A stretch of 47,562 bases of DNA from Paracoccus aminovorans (GTDB taxonomy: Bacteria > Pseudomonadota > Alphaproteobacteria > Rhodobacterales > Rhodobacteraceae), in NCBI RefSeq assembly GCF_001546115.1, contig NZ_KQ955209.1, positions 435,811 through 483,372 on the forward strand. The letters are read 5' to 3'. Both the position numbers and the translations under genes were made by a program. Within the stretch, counting starts at the first letter, position 1, and each line of letters begins with the position of its first letter. Below are positions 27,511 to 35,156 of the stretch, in pieces. The notes below the pieces were generated by a model. The model was not told where the DNA came from. It worked only from the letters and a program-made list of their open reading frames with translations, and did not search any database.

Positions 27511-27758
27511 CAGCGCCGGCCCCGGGTCTTCGGCGCGGGGCGGACCTGCTCCTGCGCGCGGATCCACGCCTCGACCGAGGTGCGCCGATAGAACACCTTG
27601 CGCCCGATGCGGGTGCAGGGCGGGCCTTCGTGGCGGGCTTCCCACCTAGCGAGGGTGTCGCTGGCAACGCCCAACTCACCCGCAAGCTGGTCGCGGCTGA
27701 TCCATTCCGCGAGGAGGTTCAGGGGCTGGCCCTCGGGGGCAGCGGTCGTGGTCTGCAT
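27510..27758 (-). CDS. AlpA/excisionase-like helix-turn-helix protein
   Basis: An 82-residue protein with a MerR/AlpA-type helix-turn-helix (ISRDQLAGELGVASDTLARW) followed by PPCTRIGRKVFYRRTSVEAW, the signature of helix_turn_helix_17 proteins that act as excisionases or small phage regulators. ATG 27758 has GGGAGT upstream. It heads the early operon, and its upstream region shares a motif with the integrase upstream region, consistent with a directionality or early-control factor. Confidence 0.85.
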   Translation of the reverse strand: MQTTTAAPEGQPLNLLAEWISRDQLAGELGVASDTLARWEARHEGPPCTRIGRKVFYRRTSVEAWIRAQEQVRPAPKTRGRR

Positions 27759-28077
27759 CTCGTACTCCCATCCAGTTCCCGGTCGATGCCGGAGACGGGA
27801 CGAGGCAAGCAGAGCAGTGGGACCGGAACCTAGGCGGAGACCGGAACGGACAGGCAAAGAGCCATTCCGGCCCAAGTTTCATTGGAGATTTGCGGCCTGA
27901 CCGGAATCCGGAATTGCAGATGCGCCCAGTGCCATTCCGCCATTTCCGGTGATGTTGGGCGCGTTGATTCTGCGGATCGGCGCGGATCGCCGCCTCGATC
28001 TGCATTCATCGGCAGAAGGCAGGGAATCTGGTCCGGAAGCGGACATCGGCCGTTCCGGCGCGTCCTGCGGTATGGTG
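27759..28077. other. Control region upstream of early operon
   Basis: No convincing gene. The stretch is crowded with CCGGAA/TTCCGG half-sites (near 27823, 27841, 27868, 27902, 27908, 27950, 28031 and 28055), of which the pair at 27821-27846 recurs upstream of the integrase. It presumably holds the leftward promoter of the early operon, next to the end of the WYL regulator gene. Confidence 0.5.
27821..27846 (-). promoter_or_regulatory. Direct-repeat operator candidate, early operon
   Basis: GACCGGAA, four bases, then GGCGGAGACCGGAA. The same arrangement with identical spacing is at 31294-31319. Here it lies 63 bases upstream of the ATG of the HTH gene. The flanks also match loosely (AGGCAAGCA before it, a TTCCG after it), so about 80 bases of the two promoters seem related. 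Confidence 0.55.
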
Positions 28078-29076
28078 TCAGGGCAGGGCGGGGAAATCGG
28101 CGCGACGGTGCGCCTCGACCATGGCGCGCAGTTCTGGTGGCGAGATCACCTCGACAGCGTCGCCCCACTTGTAGAGGTGCCATGCCATCTCCAGCCACCC
28201 TCCGGCGGTGAAGCGGACGGTCAGGCTGCCGTCGGCCTCGGTCGTCACCTCCTGGTCGGGATGAAACAGGAAATCCCGCGCAACAGGCGCCGCCGCAGGC
28301 GAGAACCGCCATTCGACCGGGGCAAGCTCTGCCTCGGAATGGAACGACCCAAAGGCTCGGGCAGCATGAGCCCGCAGGTCGAAATCCGGGTCGCGCTTGA
28401 AGGAGGACGGCATCAGCTGGGCCTTGCGGATCCGGTCCAGTCGGAAATGGCGATAGGTCGTTCCGTTCCCGATCTCGCGGGCGATCAGGTATCCGCGCAT
28501 GCCGAACAGCACGCCATAGGGCTCGATCTGCCTCGACCGCGGGCTGGCATCCTGTGCCCCGGCATAATCGATCTGCATCGTAAACGGGCCCTTGAGCGCC
28601 GTTTCGATGGCTCCGAGGATCAGAGGGTCGTATTTGGCCCGAGGGCCAGGGCGGCAAGCATGGCCACGGGCTTCCAGCACCGCCTCAGCATCCGCCTCGG
28701 CGCGGCGTGCGTGGGAAGACGGCATGGTGGCCAGAAGCCGGTCCCGCAGCGAGGTCAGCGCCGAAACCTCGGTCGCGGCGCCGTCCCGCTCGGCGCGGCG
28801 AATGCCCATCTCCAGCGCCGACAATTCGCTGTCCCGAATGCCCTGCCCATGGAGCAGTTTCTGTTCGTTCAGCTTCCACCATTTGCGCCGGTCCTTGTCG
28901 ATGCGGATCTCGACCATGGGAAAGGCCGCCTCCAGCGCCTTGGACATGCGCTGCGCGGTACGAAGGTTCACGCCAAAGGTTTCGGTGATCTGCACCAGGC
29001 TGATTCCGTCCGCCTGCGCCGCCGCCACTTCTGCCAGCCGCATGATGTCGATGGCCTTGCCCAGACGCTTGTTCAC
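28078..29076 (-). CDS. WYL domain transcriptional regulator
   Basis: A 332-residue regulator: N-terminal winged helix (GISLVQITETFGVNLRTAQR), a middle WYL domain (IQIDYAGAQ-like strand in FTMQIDYAGAQ, then IEPYGVLFGMRGYLIAREI), and a WCX-like C-terminus (VTTEADGSLTVRFTAGGWLE). WYL regulators of this build control defence islands and prophage genes and can sense nucleic acids or nucleotides. It precedes the early operon in the same direction and has palindromes at its own promoter, so autoregulation is likely. Confidence 0.9.
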   Translation of the reverse strand: MNKRLGKAIDIMRLAEVAAAQADGISLVQITETFGVNLRTAQRMSKALEAAFPMVEIRIDKDRRKWWKLNEQKLLHGQGIRDSELSALEMGIRRAERDGAATEVSALTSLRDRLLATMPSSHARRAEADAEAVLEARGHACRPGPRAKYDPLILGAIETALKGPFTMQIDYAGAQDASPRSRQIEPYGVLFGMRGYLIAREIGNGTTYRHFRLDRIRKAQLMPSSFKRDPDFDLRAHAARAFGSFHSEAELAPVEWRFSPAAAPVARDFLFHPDQEVTTEADGSLTVRFTAGGWLEMAWHLYKWGDAVEVISPPELRAMVEAHRRADFPALP

Positions 29077-29086
29077 ACTTCTTGAT

Positions 29087-29155
29087 CCCTGACCGAACCT
29101 GTCAGGGTGAGATAGTGCAAATTCGCGCGAAAGGCGAGTAGCCTGAACCTGTCAG
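29087..29155. promoter_or_regulatory. Operator candidates at the WYL promoter
   Basis: CCCTGAC, seven bases, GTCAGGG (29087-29107) and CTGA, five bases, TCAG (29143-29155) both contain GAACCTGTCAG, at 29095 and 29145, exactly 50 bases apart. They lie 10 to 80 bases upstream of the WYL start, suiting repression by a dimer at two sites. Confidence 0.55.
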
Positions 29156-29350
29156 ATCAAGGCGATTCCCATGATCCCCGACGGCCAATGACGGGCAATC
29201 AGCCCGAACAATAACGCACGCCTGCGGGAGGGGCGGGGAAATGGTGCCGACATCCAGATACGCGCCGACAAGTCTCTGTTTGCAAACAGCATCCCTGCCG
29301 CATGCCTTTCTGACCTGGGTTTTATCGATTGCAGAAAGGAGACCGCCGCG

Positions 29351-29947
29351 ATGAACCTGCCGCCCCGCCCGTTCTATTCCCTGACCGAGATTTCTGCTCG
29401 CTGGGGTTGCACTGCTGCCGATGTCGCCGGGTGGTCCGCGACCGGCCTTCTCTCGCTGAACACCAGCATCGCTTCGGTCATCTGCGGCAGGCAGCCCGTG
29501 GCGGGAATCGTCCAGGTGAGCGCGGCCGACATGATGCGGATGTTCCGTCGTCATGGGCCGAGCGACGAGGAATGCCGCGTCTACCGGATCCGGCTGCCGG
29601 GAACCACCGAGTGGCAATTCATCACCGATCCGACCGATGGGGTTCTGGTGAAGATCACCGACCTGCTGCTGCTGGCCGACGAGGTCCACAAGTTCGAGGA
29701 CGAGCGCGATCTGCTGCGGCGCCCGGCATCGCCGCCGGGATCCGCGCCGCGCTACGATTGGGATGGGGTAAACCTGATGCTGTTCCGCCGCATCAACGAA
29801 CGCGGCCTTCCCGCGACGCAAGGCGAACTAATCAACGAGGTGCAGGATTGGTTCGCCCAGAACTCGCCCAACGGGGACATCCCCGAGGAAAGCACCACCC
29901 GCAAGAAGATCGCGCCGATCTGGCGGGTGCTGCGCGAGCGGGATTGA
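29351..29947 (+). CDS. Unrecognised prophage protein with HTH-like start
   Basis: A 198-residue protein. Its N-terminus (YSLTEISARWGCTAADVAGW) looks like an HTH that reads a site, and the C-terminus (TQGELINEVQDWFAQNSPNG) like another small helical domain; between them lies an alpha/beta stretch with no clear motif. AAAGGAG ten bases before the ATG supports the start. It is divergent from the WYL gene and convergent on the integrase, whose stop is 18 bases away. Position suggests a regulatory role in the lysogeny region; I cannot name the family. Confidence 0.75.
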   Translation: MNLPPRPFYSLTEISARWGCTAADVAGWSATGLLSLNTSIASVICGRQPVAGIVQVSAADMMRMFRRHGPSDEECRVYRIRLPGTTEWQFITDPTDGVLVKITDLLLLADEVHKFEDERDLLRRPASPPGSAPRYDWDGVNLMLFRRINERGLPATQGELINEVQDWFAQNSPNGDIPEESTTRKKIAPIWRVLRERD

Positions 29948-29964
29948 CCGGCGGCGCGGCGTGA

Positions 29965-31221
29965 TCAGGCGCTTTTCTGTTCCTGGTCGGCGTCATGGAC
30001 GAGCTGCGGCCGCGGCCGGAAGATGCTGGCGACGACATTCACCCCATGTCGGAGGGGCGAGTCCATCAGATGCGCGTACCGCTGGGTCGTCGTCATCTGC
30101 GAATGGCCCAGCAGCTTGCCGATCATCTCCAGCGAGGCCCCGCCACTGACAAGGAGTGACGCGAAGGTGTGGCGCAGGTCGTGGATCCGGACACCGGGCA
30201 GGTTGGCCTGCTTCTGGATCCCGACCCAGAACCGGCGGATTTCCTTGACCGGCTGGCCGGGCGTGTCGCCGGGAAAGAGCCACGGATTGCCCCGCGGCAC
30301 CAGCAGGCTGCGCTGGCGGACGATGGCGGCGACATCGTCGGAAATCGGGATGCGGTGGATCTTGCGCTGCTTGGTTGTGCTGGCGGGTTTCGACCAGCTC
30401 AGCAGGTCGAGGTTGAACTGCTCAAACCGCGCCTGCCGAACCTCGCCCACCCGGGCGCCGGTCAACATGCAAAGCCGGATGATCCCGGCCGCGCGCTGGT
30501 CCTCTGCCGCGTCCAGCACCTTGGCCAGACGGGCGATCTCCTCGGGCGACAGGAACCGTTCGCGCTCCGTCTCGATCCGGCGGCGAAAGCCACTGGCCGG
30601 GTTGTCCGTGCGCATGCCCCATTCGATTGCGAGCGAGAACATCTTGCGCAGCACCTCGCCCACCCGGTTGGCGCGCACTGGCGTGGGCTTCGGCCCCTGC
30701 AGCTTGCGCGCCCGGTTGTTGGGCTTCGCCTTCGAGGGCCGGGCCCGGCCCGCGGCGATCTTGTTCAAGAGCTTCTCGACGTCGGCCTTGGTGATCTCCG
30801 TCACCAGCTTCTTGTTCCAGTCGGGGCCGACCAGCTTGTGCATGATGGTGTGGTGGTCGGCGGCGCTGCGGGGCGCAAGGTTGGGTGTGTGTTCCGCCAG
30901 ATACCGTTCAATCAGGTCGCTCATCCGAGGCGCCGCCCGCGCCGCCTGGCGCTGGCTGAGGGGATCGCCGCCCTCGTCGATCTCACGCCGCAGCTGTTTG
31001 GCCCGTTCGCGGGCGGCCGTCGTGGTCCATTCCGGCCAGCGCCCGATCGTCATCCGCCGCTGGCGCCCGGCAACGCGATAGTCCAGCGTGAACGCCCGGT
31101 TTCCGGAAGGGTAGATGGTGACCGAGAACCCCCGGACATCCGTGTCGAAGATCTGGTAGTCCCGCCCCAGGTTGGCCGCCTCGCGGACGGTTTTTTCATT
31201 GAGTTTCAGTCTCTTGACCAT
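29965..31221 (-). CDS. int: Tyrosine integrase, DUF4102 (P4-like) type
   Basis: A 418-residue tyrosine recombinase. The N-terminus has the DUF4102 arm-binding domain (YQIFDTDVRGFSVTIYPSG), then a SAM-like core-binding domain (about 100-200), then the catalytic domain with Arg in LTGARVGEVRQARF, HxxR in IHDLRHTFASLLVSG, the second His in LLGHSQMTTTQRYAHL and its nucleophile Tyr. All catalytic residues are present. It is the likely enzyme that inserted element 1 into tRNA-fMet: without the IS110 and IS5 insertions it would lie within about 1.2 kb of att repeat 2. Confidence 0.94.
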   Translation of the reverse strand: MVKRLKLNEKTVREAANLGRDYQIFDTDVRGFSVTIYPSGNRAFTLDYRVAGRQRRMTIGRWPEWTTTAARERAKQLRREIDEGGDPLSQRQAARAAPRMSDLIERYLAEHTPNLAPRSAADHHTIMHKLVGPDWNKKLVTEITKADVEKLLNKIAAGRARPSKAKPNNRARKLQGPKPTPVRANRVGEVLRKMFSLAIEWGMRTDNPASGFRRRIETERERFLSPEEIARLAKVLDAAEDQRAAGIIRLCMLTGARVGEVRQARFEQFNLDLLSWSKPASTTKQRKIHRIPISDDVAAIVRQRSLLVPRGNPWLFPGDTPGQPVKEIRRFWVGIQKQANLPGVRIHDLRHTFASLLVSGGASLEMIGKLLGHSQMTTTQRYAHLMDSPLRHGVNVVASIFRPRPQLVHDADQEQKSA

Positions 31222-31293
31222 GCATCGCTCCGTCTTTCTCGTCCCGACATGAGGCGTGGATTCGCGCCCGGATCAAGGCAAGCATGGCGGGAG

Positions 31294-31319
31294 GACCGGA
31301 AAGGAGGCGGAGACCGGAA
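31294..31319 (-). promoter_or_regulatory. Direct-repeat operator candidate, integrase
   Basis: GACCGGAA, four bases, GGCGGAGACCGGAA, 73 bases upstream of the integrase ATG, with the same orientation and spacing as the copy upstream of the early operon at 27821. AGGCAAGCA precedes both. Confidence 0.55.
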
Positions 31320-31446
31320 GTGGGGCGGGGAGAGGCGTTCCGCTTGAGTCGCAAAGACCTACAAAACCTCAAAATCAATGAATGCTGCCGCCAACCGCCT
31401 GCTGACATTCAAGTTCAACTGTCGAAAGGTTCCTTTTGAAAGCTCA

Positions 31447-31620
31447 TCGTTGAGCACTCGCTCGAAGCAAGGCGCTCTGTACCCCAAACCCGAACAAACG
31501 ACCGGGGCGCGACACCCGCAGGGTTGCACTCAATGAGATGCCGTAACGGGGCCTGCGTCGCGACCCGCCCGTTACCGTTGCAAGATTGAGGGCAAGCTGG
31601 CGCCATTCCCGTATCGGATC
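31447..31620 (+). ncRNA. Possible IS110 bridge RNA region
   Basis: The non-coding stretch just before the IS110 transposase can fold: GTAACGGG (31543-31550) pairs with CCCGTTAC (31568-31575), and GTTGCACTCAAT and TTGCAAGATTGAG flank this hairpin. IS110 elements encode a bridge RNA in a non-coding end that guides target choice, in the IS110 group usually upstream of the recombinase. RNA ends and guide loops cannot be fixed here. Confidence 0.35.
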
Positions 31621-31638
31621 TACATGGAGGACTGCGGG

Positions 31639-32646
31639 ATGAAGCTGTTTGTCGGGCTGGATGTGTCGCTGGAGAAGACCGCGATCTGCGTGATCAGCGA
31701 GCATGGGAAGATCGTGAAGGAGGCGCAGGTGGCCAGCGAGCCCAAAGCGCTGTCGTGCTGGATCTGCGACCAGGACGGCGCAATTGCCGCCGTCGGGCTT
31801 GAGGCTGGCCCCTTGTCGCAGTGGCTGCATCGCGGGTTGTCAGATGCGGGACTACCTGTCGTTCTAATGGAAACCAGACAGGTAAAAGGCGCCCTGAAGG
31901 CCATGCCGATCAAGACGGACCGGCGGGATGCAGAGGGTATTGCACGTCTGATTCATCTTGGTTGGTTCCGACCCGTTCATTGCAAATCGGTGTCTGCACA
32001 GGAGGTTAGAGCGGTGCTCAGCGCTCGTAAGGCTGTGCAACAAGGGTTTATCACGCTGGAAATGTCACTGCGCGGGCTGCTGCGGAACTTCGGGCTCAAG
32101 GTTGGCACCATATCCCGCGGCAGGTTCGAACAGCGTATCCGCGAACTGGCGGCGGGCAACCCGATGCTGGAAGCGGCAACCGAACCCATGCTTCGCGCGC
32201 GCGCGGCGCTGCGGCGAGAGCTGGCGGGTCTTGAACGCAATGTCCGTCAACTCTCCCAGGAAGATCCGGTCTGTCGTCGGCTGATGTCGATGCCCGGGAT
32301 CGGCGCCGTCGTGGCGTTGACCTATCGATCCGCTGTCGATGATCCCGCCCGCTTCACATCCTCGAAGAAGGTCGGACCATGGGTCGGCCTGACGCCGTCT
32401 CGCAACCAGTCGGGCGAGCGCGACATCTCGGGCGGGATCACCAAGGCAGGCGACGTCAACCTTCGACGCGCGCTGTGCCAGGCCGCAACCGTCATGATGC
32501 ATCGTGGACGGGCGAGCTGGCTGCGAACCTGGGCGGCAAAACTTGCGCGCCGTCGGGGTGCCAAGCGCGCGATGGTTGCGCTGGCCCGCCGCATCGCCGT
32601 GATCCTGCACCGGATGTGGAAGGATGACACCGACTTCCCGTTTTGA
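31639..32646 (+). CDS. IS110-family transposase (DEDD recombinase)
   Basis: A 335-residue IS110-type recombinase. The RuvC-like DEDD domain shows Asp in KLFVGLDVSLEKTA, Glu in VGLEAGPLSQWL and the two Asp of KTDRRDAEGIARL; the C-terminal domain has RLMSMPGIGAVVAL and the serine region VGLTPSRNQSG. ATG 31639 is chosen over 31624 because GGAGGA lies just before it. The gene looks intact. It sits between the integrase and the IS5 element, so it is a later insertion into the right end of element 1. Exact IS110 ends are not marked by long inverted repeats and were not assigned. Confidence 0.93.
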   Translation: MKLFVGLDVSLEKTAICVISEHGKIVKEAQVASEPKALSCWICDQDGAIAAVGLEAGPLSQWLHRGLSDAGLPVVLMETRQVKGALKAMPIKTDRRDAEGIARLIHLGWFRPVHCKSVSAQEVRAVLSARKAVQQGFITLEMSLRGLLRNFGLKVGTISRGRFEQRIRELAAGNPMLEAATEPMLRARAALRRELAGLERNVRQLSQEDPVCRRLMSMPGIGAVVALTYRSAVDDPARFTSSKKVGPWVGLTPSRNQSGERDISGGITKAGDVNLRRALCQAATVMMHRGRASWLRTWAAKLARRRGAKRAMVALARRIAVILHRMWKDDTDFPF

Positions 32647-33111
32647 CATTCCCGTGCTTCATGCCGGCTGAAGACACAGATTCCAGACTGCTGCCCGCCT
32701 GATCGCGGGCCTTCGAGGTCCCCACGGGACGCGGTTCCGGTGATGCCGTGCTCAGGACTGATGCCGATCGTATCGAGCACGCCAATGAGATGGGCACATC
32801 GGAATTGCATTGAACCAGCATCATGTTGGCAGCCACAGCGCTGACCACGGACCGAAGCATGCACCCGGGTCGATCTCAGGCGAAGGCTGCCGAACAGGGA
32901 AGCAGATCACTTTCTCAAAGAACAAGACCGCGCGCTCCGGCGGCACATCCCGTATGCGCAAAACCGCTTGACTGGGACGACCCCGTTACCGAAGTCCTGA
33001 CAACCACTTGTTGCCGCCGATGGAATCGTGCAGTTTCCTCATAAGTATGACCGCTTACCCGAGCAGTCACTCATCGTGGAGCTGCAATGGACGTTACGAT
33101 TGTTCACCTTA
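32647..33111. other. Non-coding stretch between IS110 and IS5
   Basis: No gene is supported: frames here are short and lack ribosome-binding sites or motifs. The left part must contain the right end of the IS110 element, and the right end of the stretch is the TA target of IS5. The remainder is probably element 1 sequence disrupted by both insertions. Confidence 0.5.
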
Positions 33112-33962
33112 GGTGGTGTTGACAAAAGGGATTCACAGGGTGGCCTGATCGTGATTCAAGCTGGTACCTGCAATGGAGACCAGCTTGGCACGAGACCTGA
33201 TGTCGGACGAGGAATGGGCGTTTCATGAGCGCTTCATTCTGGCCGTGCGCGCCCCGAACGGGCGCAAGCCCGCAAATCACCGCCTTGTTCTTGATGGGAT
33301 TTTCTGGATCGCGCGGACCGGCTCTCCTTGGCGCGACCTCCCAGAAGAGTTCGGGAAGTGGTCCAGTGTCTACCGCCAGTTCCGGCGCTGGACCCTGGCG
33401 GGGTTGTGGGAGCAGATCCTCGAAGCGCTGAACGAAAGTCGGATCGTGCCGGATGCGCTCCAGATGATCGACAGCACCGTGATCCGCGCCCATCATCAGG
33501 CAGCGGGCGCAAAAGGGGGACTCCAAGACAGGGTTTTGGCCGTTCAAGAGGTGGTTTCACGACCAAGGTCCACCTGCGCGTCAATGCTGCCGGGCTGCCA
33601 ATGAGGTCGGACATCACGCCGGGCCAGACATCGGACTACCTGGGCTTTGATCTGGTCATGGACGACAACCTGCCGGAGCCTTGCATCCTGCTGGCCGATC
33701 GCGGCTATGACTCCGACAAGGTTCGCAAAACCATGGAGGCGCGTAGCATCCTGCCGGTGGTCCCGATGCGCAAGTCTCGCAGGCTCCGTGTCGCTGTCGA
33801 TCGCAGGCTCTACCGGCTGCGGAACCTTGTCGAGCGGTGCTTCAACAAGCTCAAGAACGCTCGCCGTGTCGCCACCCGCTACGACAAGACCGCCGAAAGC
33901 TTCCTTGGCTTCATCGATATCACGTCGATCCGCCTCTGGCTCCGCCATTTGTCAACATGACC
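33112..33962 (+). mobile_element. IS5-family (IS427-like) insertion sequence
   Basis: 851 bp with inverted ends GGTGGTGTTGACAAAAGG (left) and GGTCATGTTGACAAATGG (right, reversed), flanked on both sides by TA, the target duplication expected for the IS427 group. It carries one transposase split over two frames. The intact TA duplication indicates a simple, later insertion. Confidence 0.9.
33173..33960 (+). CDS. IS5-family transposase, two frames joined by frameshift
   Basis: Frame 1 (33173-33604) gives the N-terminal half with WIARTGSPWRDLPEEFGKW and the first catalytic Asp in MIDSTVIRAHHQAAGAKGG. Frame 2 takes over at the AAAAGGGGG run (33511-33519) and supplies RQGFGRSRGGFTTKVHLRV, the second Asp in LLADRGYDSDKVR and the Glu of RNLVERCFNKLKNARRVATR. 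A -1 shift on this run makes the full DDE transposase, the usual expression mode of IS427-type elements, so it need not be broken. Confidence 0.9.
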
Positions 33963-33964
33963 TA

Positions 33965-34120
33965 GCTGCTGGACGTAGGAGGGAGCAAAGGGACTTCATC
34001 GAGAGTATAATTGATGAGATTGCGAAAGATCGTCGTTTGGCTGGAAAGACTGATTTTTCGAGGTTGAAGAGGGCGAGAATGGTTCAGGACATGCGGGAAA
34101 GGGCTGCGTCGAAGGATTAG
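33965..34120 (+). pseudogene. Gene tail interrupted by IS5
   Basis: Right after IS5, an open frame of about 50 codons reads REQRDFIESIIDEIAKDRRL and ends KRARMVQDMRERAASKD before TAG. The charged helical composition and lower GC than the phage genes look like the real C-terminus of a small protein whose beginning was cut off. No matching start was found left of IS5. Function unknown. Confidence 0.4.
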
Positions 34121-34312
34121 ACTTGGAACCTGTACAAGGATGGCAATGCTGTCCACCTCAACGCCACCTCAACCGTCGCGTGAAGTTTTGCGCCGATTGA
34201 TGCGACTGGAGAGCGGTGAAAACCGTTTAATGCCGACAGGAATAGTGCGTGGCTCTAATGGCATGCGCGTTTTCATGTTGATTTTATTGAGCTTTTCTTC
34301 GATTGCTGCCTG

Positions 34313-34359
34313 GGCTCATAACCTGAAGGCCGCAGGTTCAAATCCTGCCCCCGCAACCA
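34313..34359 (+). repeat. att repeat 2, junction of elements 1 and 2
   Basis: An exact 47-base copy of the tRNA-fMet 3' end in the same orientation as the tRNA. The sequence before it is AT-rich and does not restore the tRNA 5' half, so this is not a working tRNA. It marks the right end of element 1 and the left end of element 2. Confidence 0.92.
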
Positions 34360-34453
34360 AAAAATCCAGTCTTATCAAAGACTTCAAGGCCAAGAAAAAC
34401 GCTCGGATTTTGCCATTCTAAATTCTTGTCAACACCTGGTCAACGTTTTGCGA

Positions 34454-34477
34454 GGCCCCCTTCGACGGGGGCCTTTT
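34454..34477 (+). terminator. Terminator at left end of element 2
   Basis: GGCCCCC, six-base loop TTCGAC, GGGGGCC, then TTTT. It lies 95 bases after att repeat 2 and 20 bases beyond the stop of the leftward ParD-like gene, so it could serve either direction; the T run favours rightward transcription. Confidence 0.75.
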
Positions 34478-34496
34478 GCGTGCCGTGCGCTGCCGA

Positions 34497-34763
34497 TCAG
34501 ACGCCACGATCATCCCGGAACCGAGCAATCACGTCAGCTGCGCTCAATGGCCGATAGCTTTCCTCCGGTGCGGCGAAGGCAAGCATGAGTTCGGCTTTCA
34601 GACGATCAAACGCCTCCTGCTCCGTCCGTTCTTTGTCGTGGCGGATCAAATCGTGCACGTACTCGCTGACATTCTCGTACGTTCCGTTGTCGCCCACGTT
34701 CGCTGCCACGAACTCGCTCAGCTCATTGCTGATGCGGACTCCCATCGTCTTGGTCTGGGACAT
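34497..34763 (-). CDS. ParD-like ribbon-helix-helix antitoxin, orphan
   Basis: An 88-residue protein with the ParD pattern: an N-terminal RHH strand (TKTMGVRISNELSEFVAANV), then YENVSEYVHDLIRHDKERTE, and a flexible toxin-binding tail. GGAGG precedes ATG 34763. A ParE toxin gene should follow directly, but only a terminator and the att repeat lie downstream, so the toxin was lost or the antitoxin acts alone. Confidence 0.85.
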   Translation of the reverse strand: MSQTKTMGVRISNELSEFVAANVGDNGTYENVSEYVHDLIRHDKERTEQEAFDRLKAELMLAFAAPEESYRPLSAADVIARFRDDRGV

Positions 34764-34832
34764 GTTGTCCTCCACTTTCGTGTGTTCACGATCACCAAAA
34801 ATGATCCAGATCACGGCACGGAACGCCCGCCT

Positions 34833-34848
34833 ATGCGCAGATGCGCAT
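34833..34848. promoter_or_regulatory. ArsR operator candidate, arsR-arsP operon
   Basis: A perfect 16-base inverted repeat, ATGCGCA GA TGCGCAT, 18 bases upstream of the arsR start. It fits a dimeric ArsR-type repressor blocking its own promoter. Confidence 0.7.
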
Positions 34849-34865
34849 GAAGTGGAGCGCCGCCG

Positions 34866-35156
34866 ATGATCTTAGCCGTTCTGTCTGCCCTTGCGGAACC
34901 GACCCGTCTTGAAGCCATGCGCTTGCTGGCGGATGGGTCGGAACACTGTGTCTGCGAGCTGATGCGAAAGCTGGGAGCCACCCAAAGCCGGATGTCGCGG
35001 CACATGCAGGTGCTGAAGCAGGCGGGGCTGGTTCTGGACCGGCGCGATGCGCAGTGGGTGCGCTACCGGATCAACCTCGAGCTGCCGCGGTCCCTTACAT
35101 GCCTGGTCGAAGCTGCCCTCGAGCGGCCGATCATGGTCAGAGAGCGGGCGGCATGA
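34866..35156 (+). CDS. arsR: ArsR family arsenic-sensing repressor
   Basis: A 96-residue winged-helix repressor. The arsenite-binding type motif EHCVCELMRKL carries the Cys pair at the recognition-helix start, followed by the DNA-reading helix ATQSRMSRHMQVLKQAGLV. It would release DNA on binding As(III). It is the first gene of a rightward operon; its stop overlaps the arsP start as ATGA. Confidence 0.93.
   Translation: MILAVLSALAEPTRLEAMRLLADGSEHCVCELMRKLGATQSRMSRHMQVLKQAGLVLDRRDAQWVRYRINLELPRSLTCLVEAALERPIMVRERAA

Noticed and set aside
34313..34359. A second functional tRNA gene
   Set aside because: Only the 3' half is present; upstream bases cannot form the acceptor or D-arm.
34140..34421. 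Open frame crossing att repeat 2
   Set aside because: Its end is only the translated tRNA copy, and it has no ribosome-binding site or recognisable domain.
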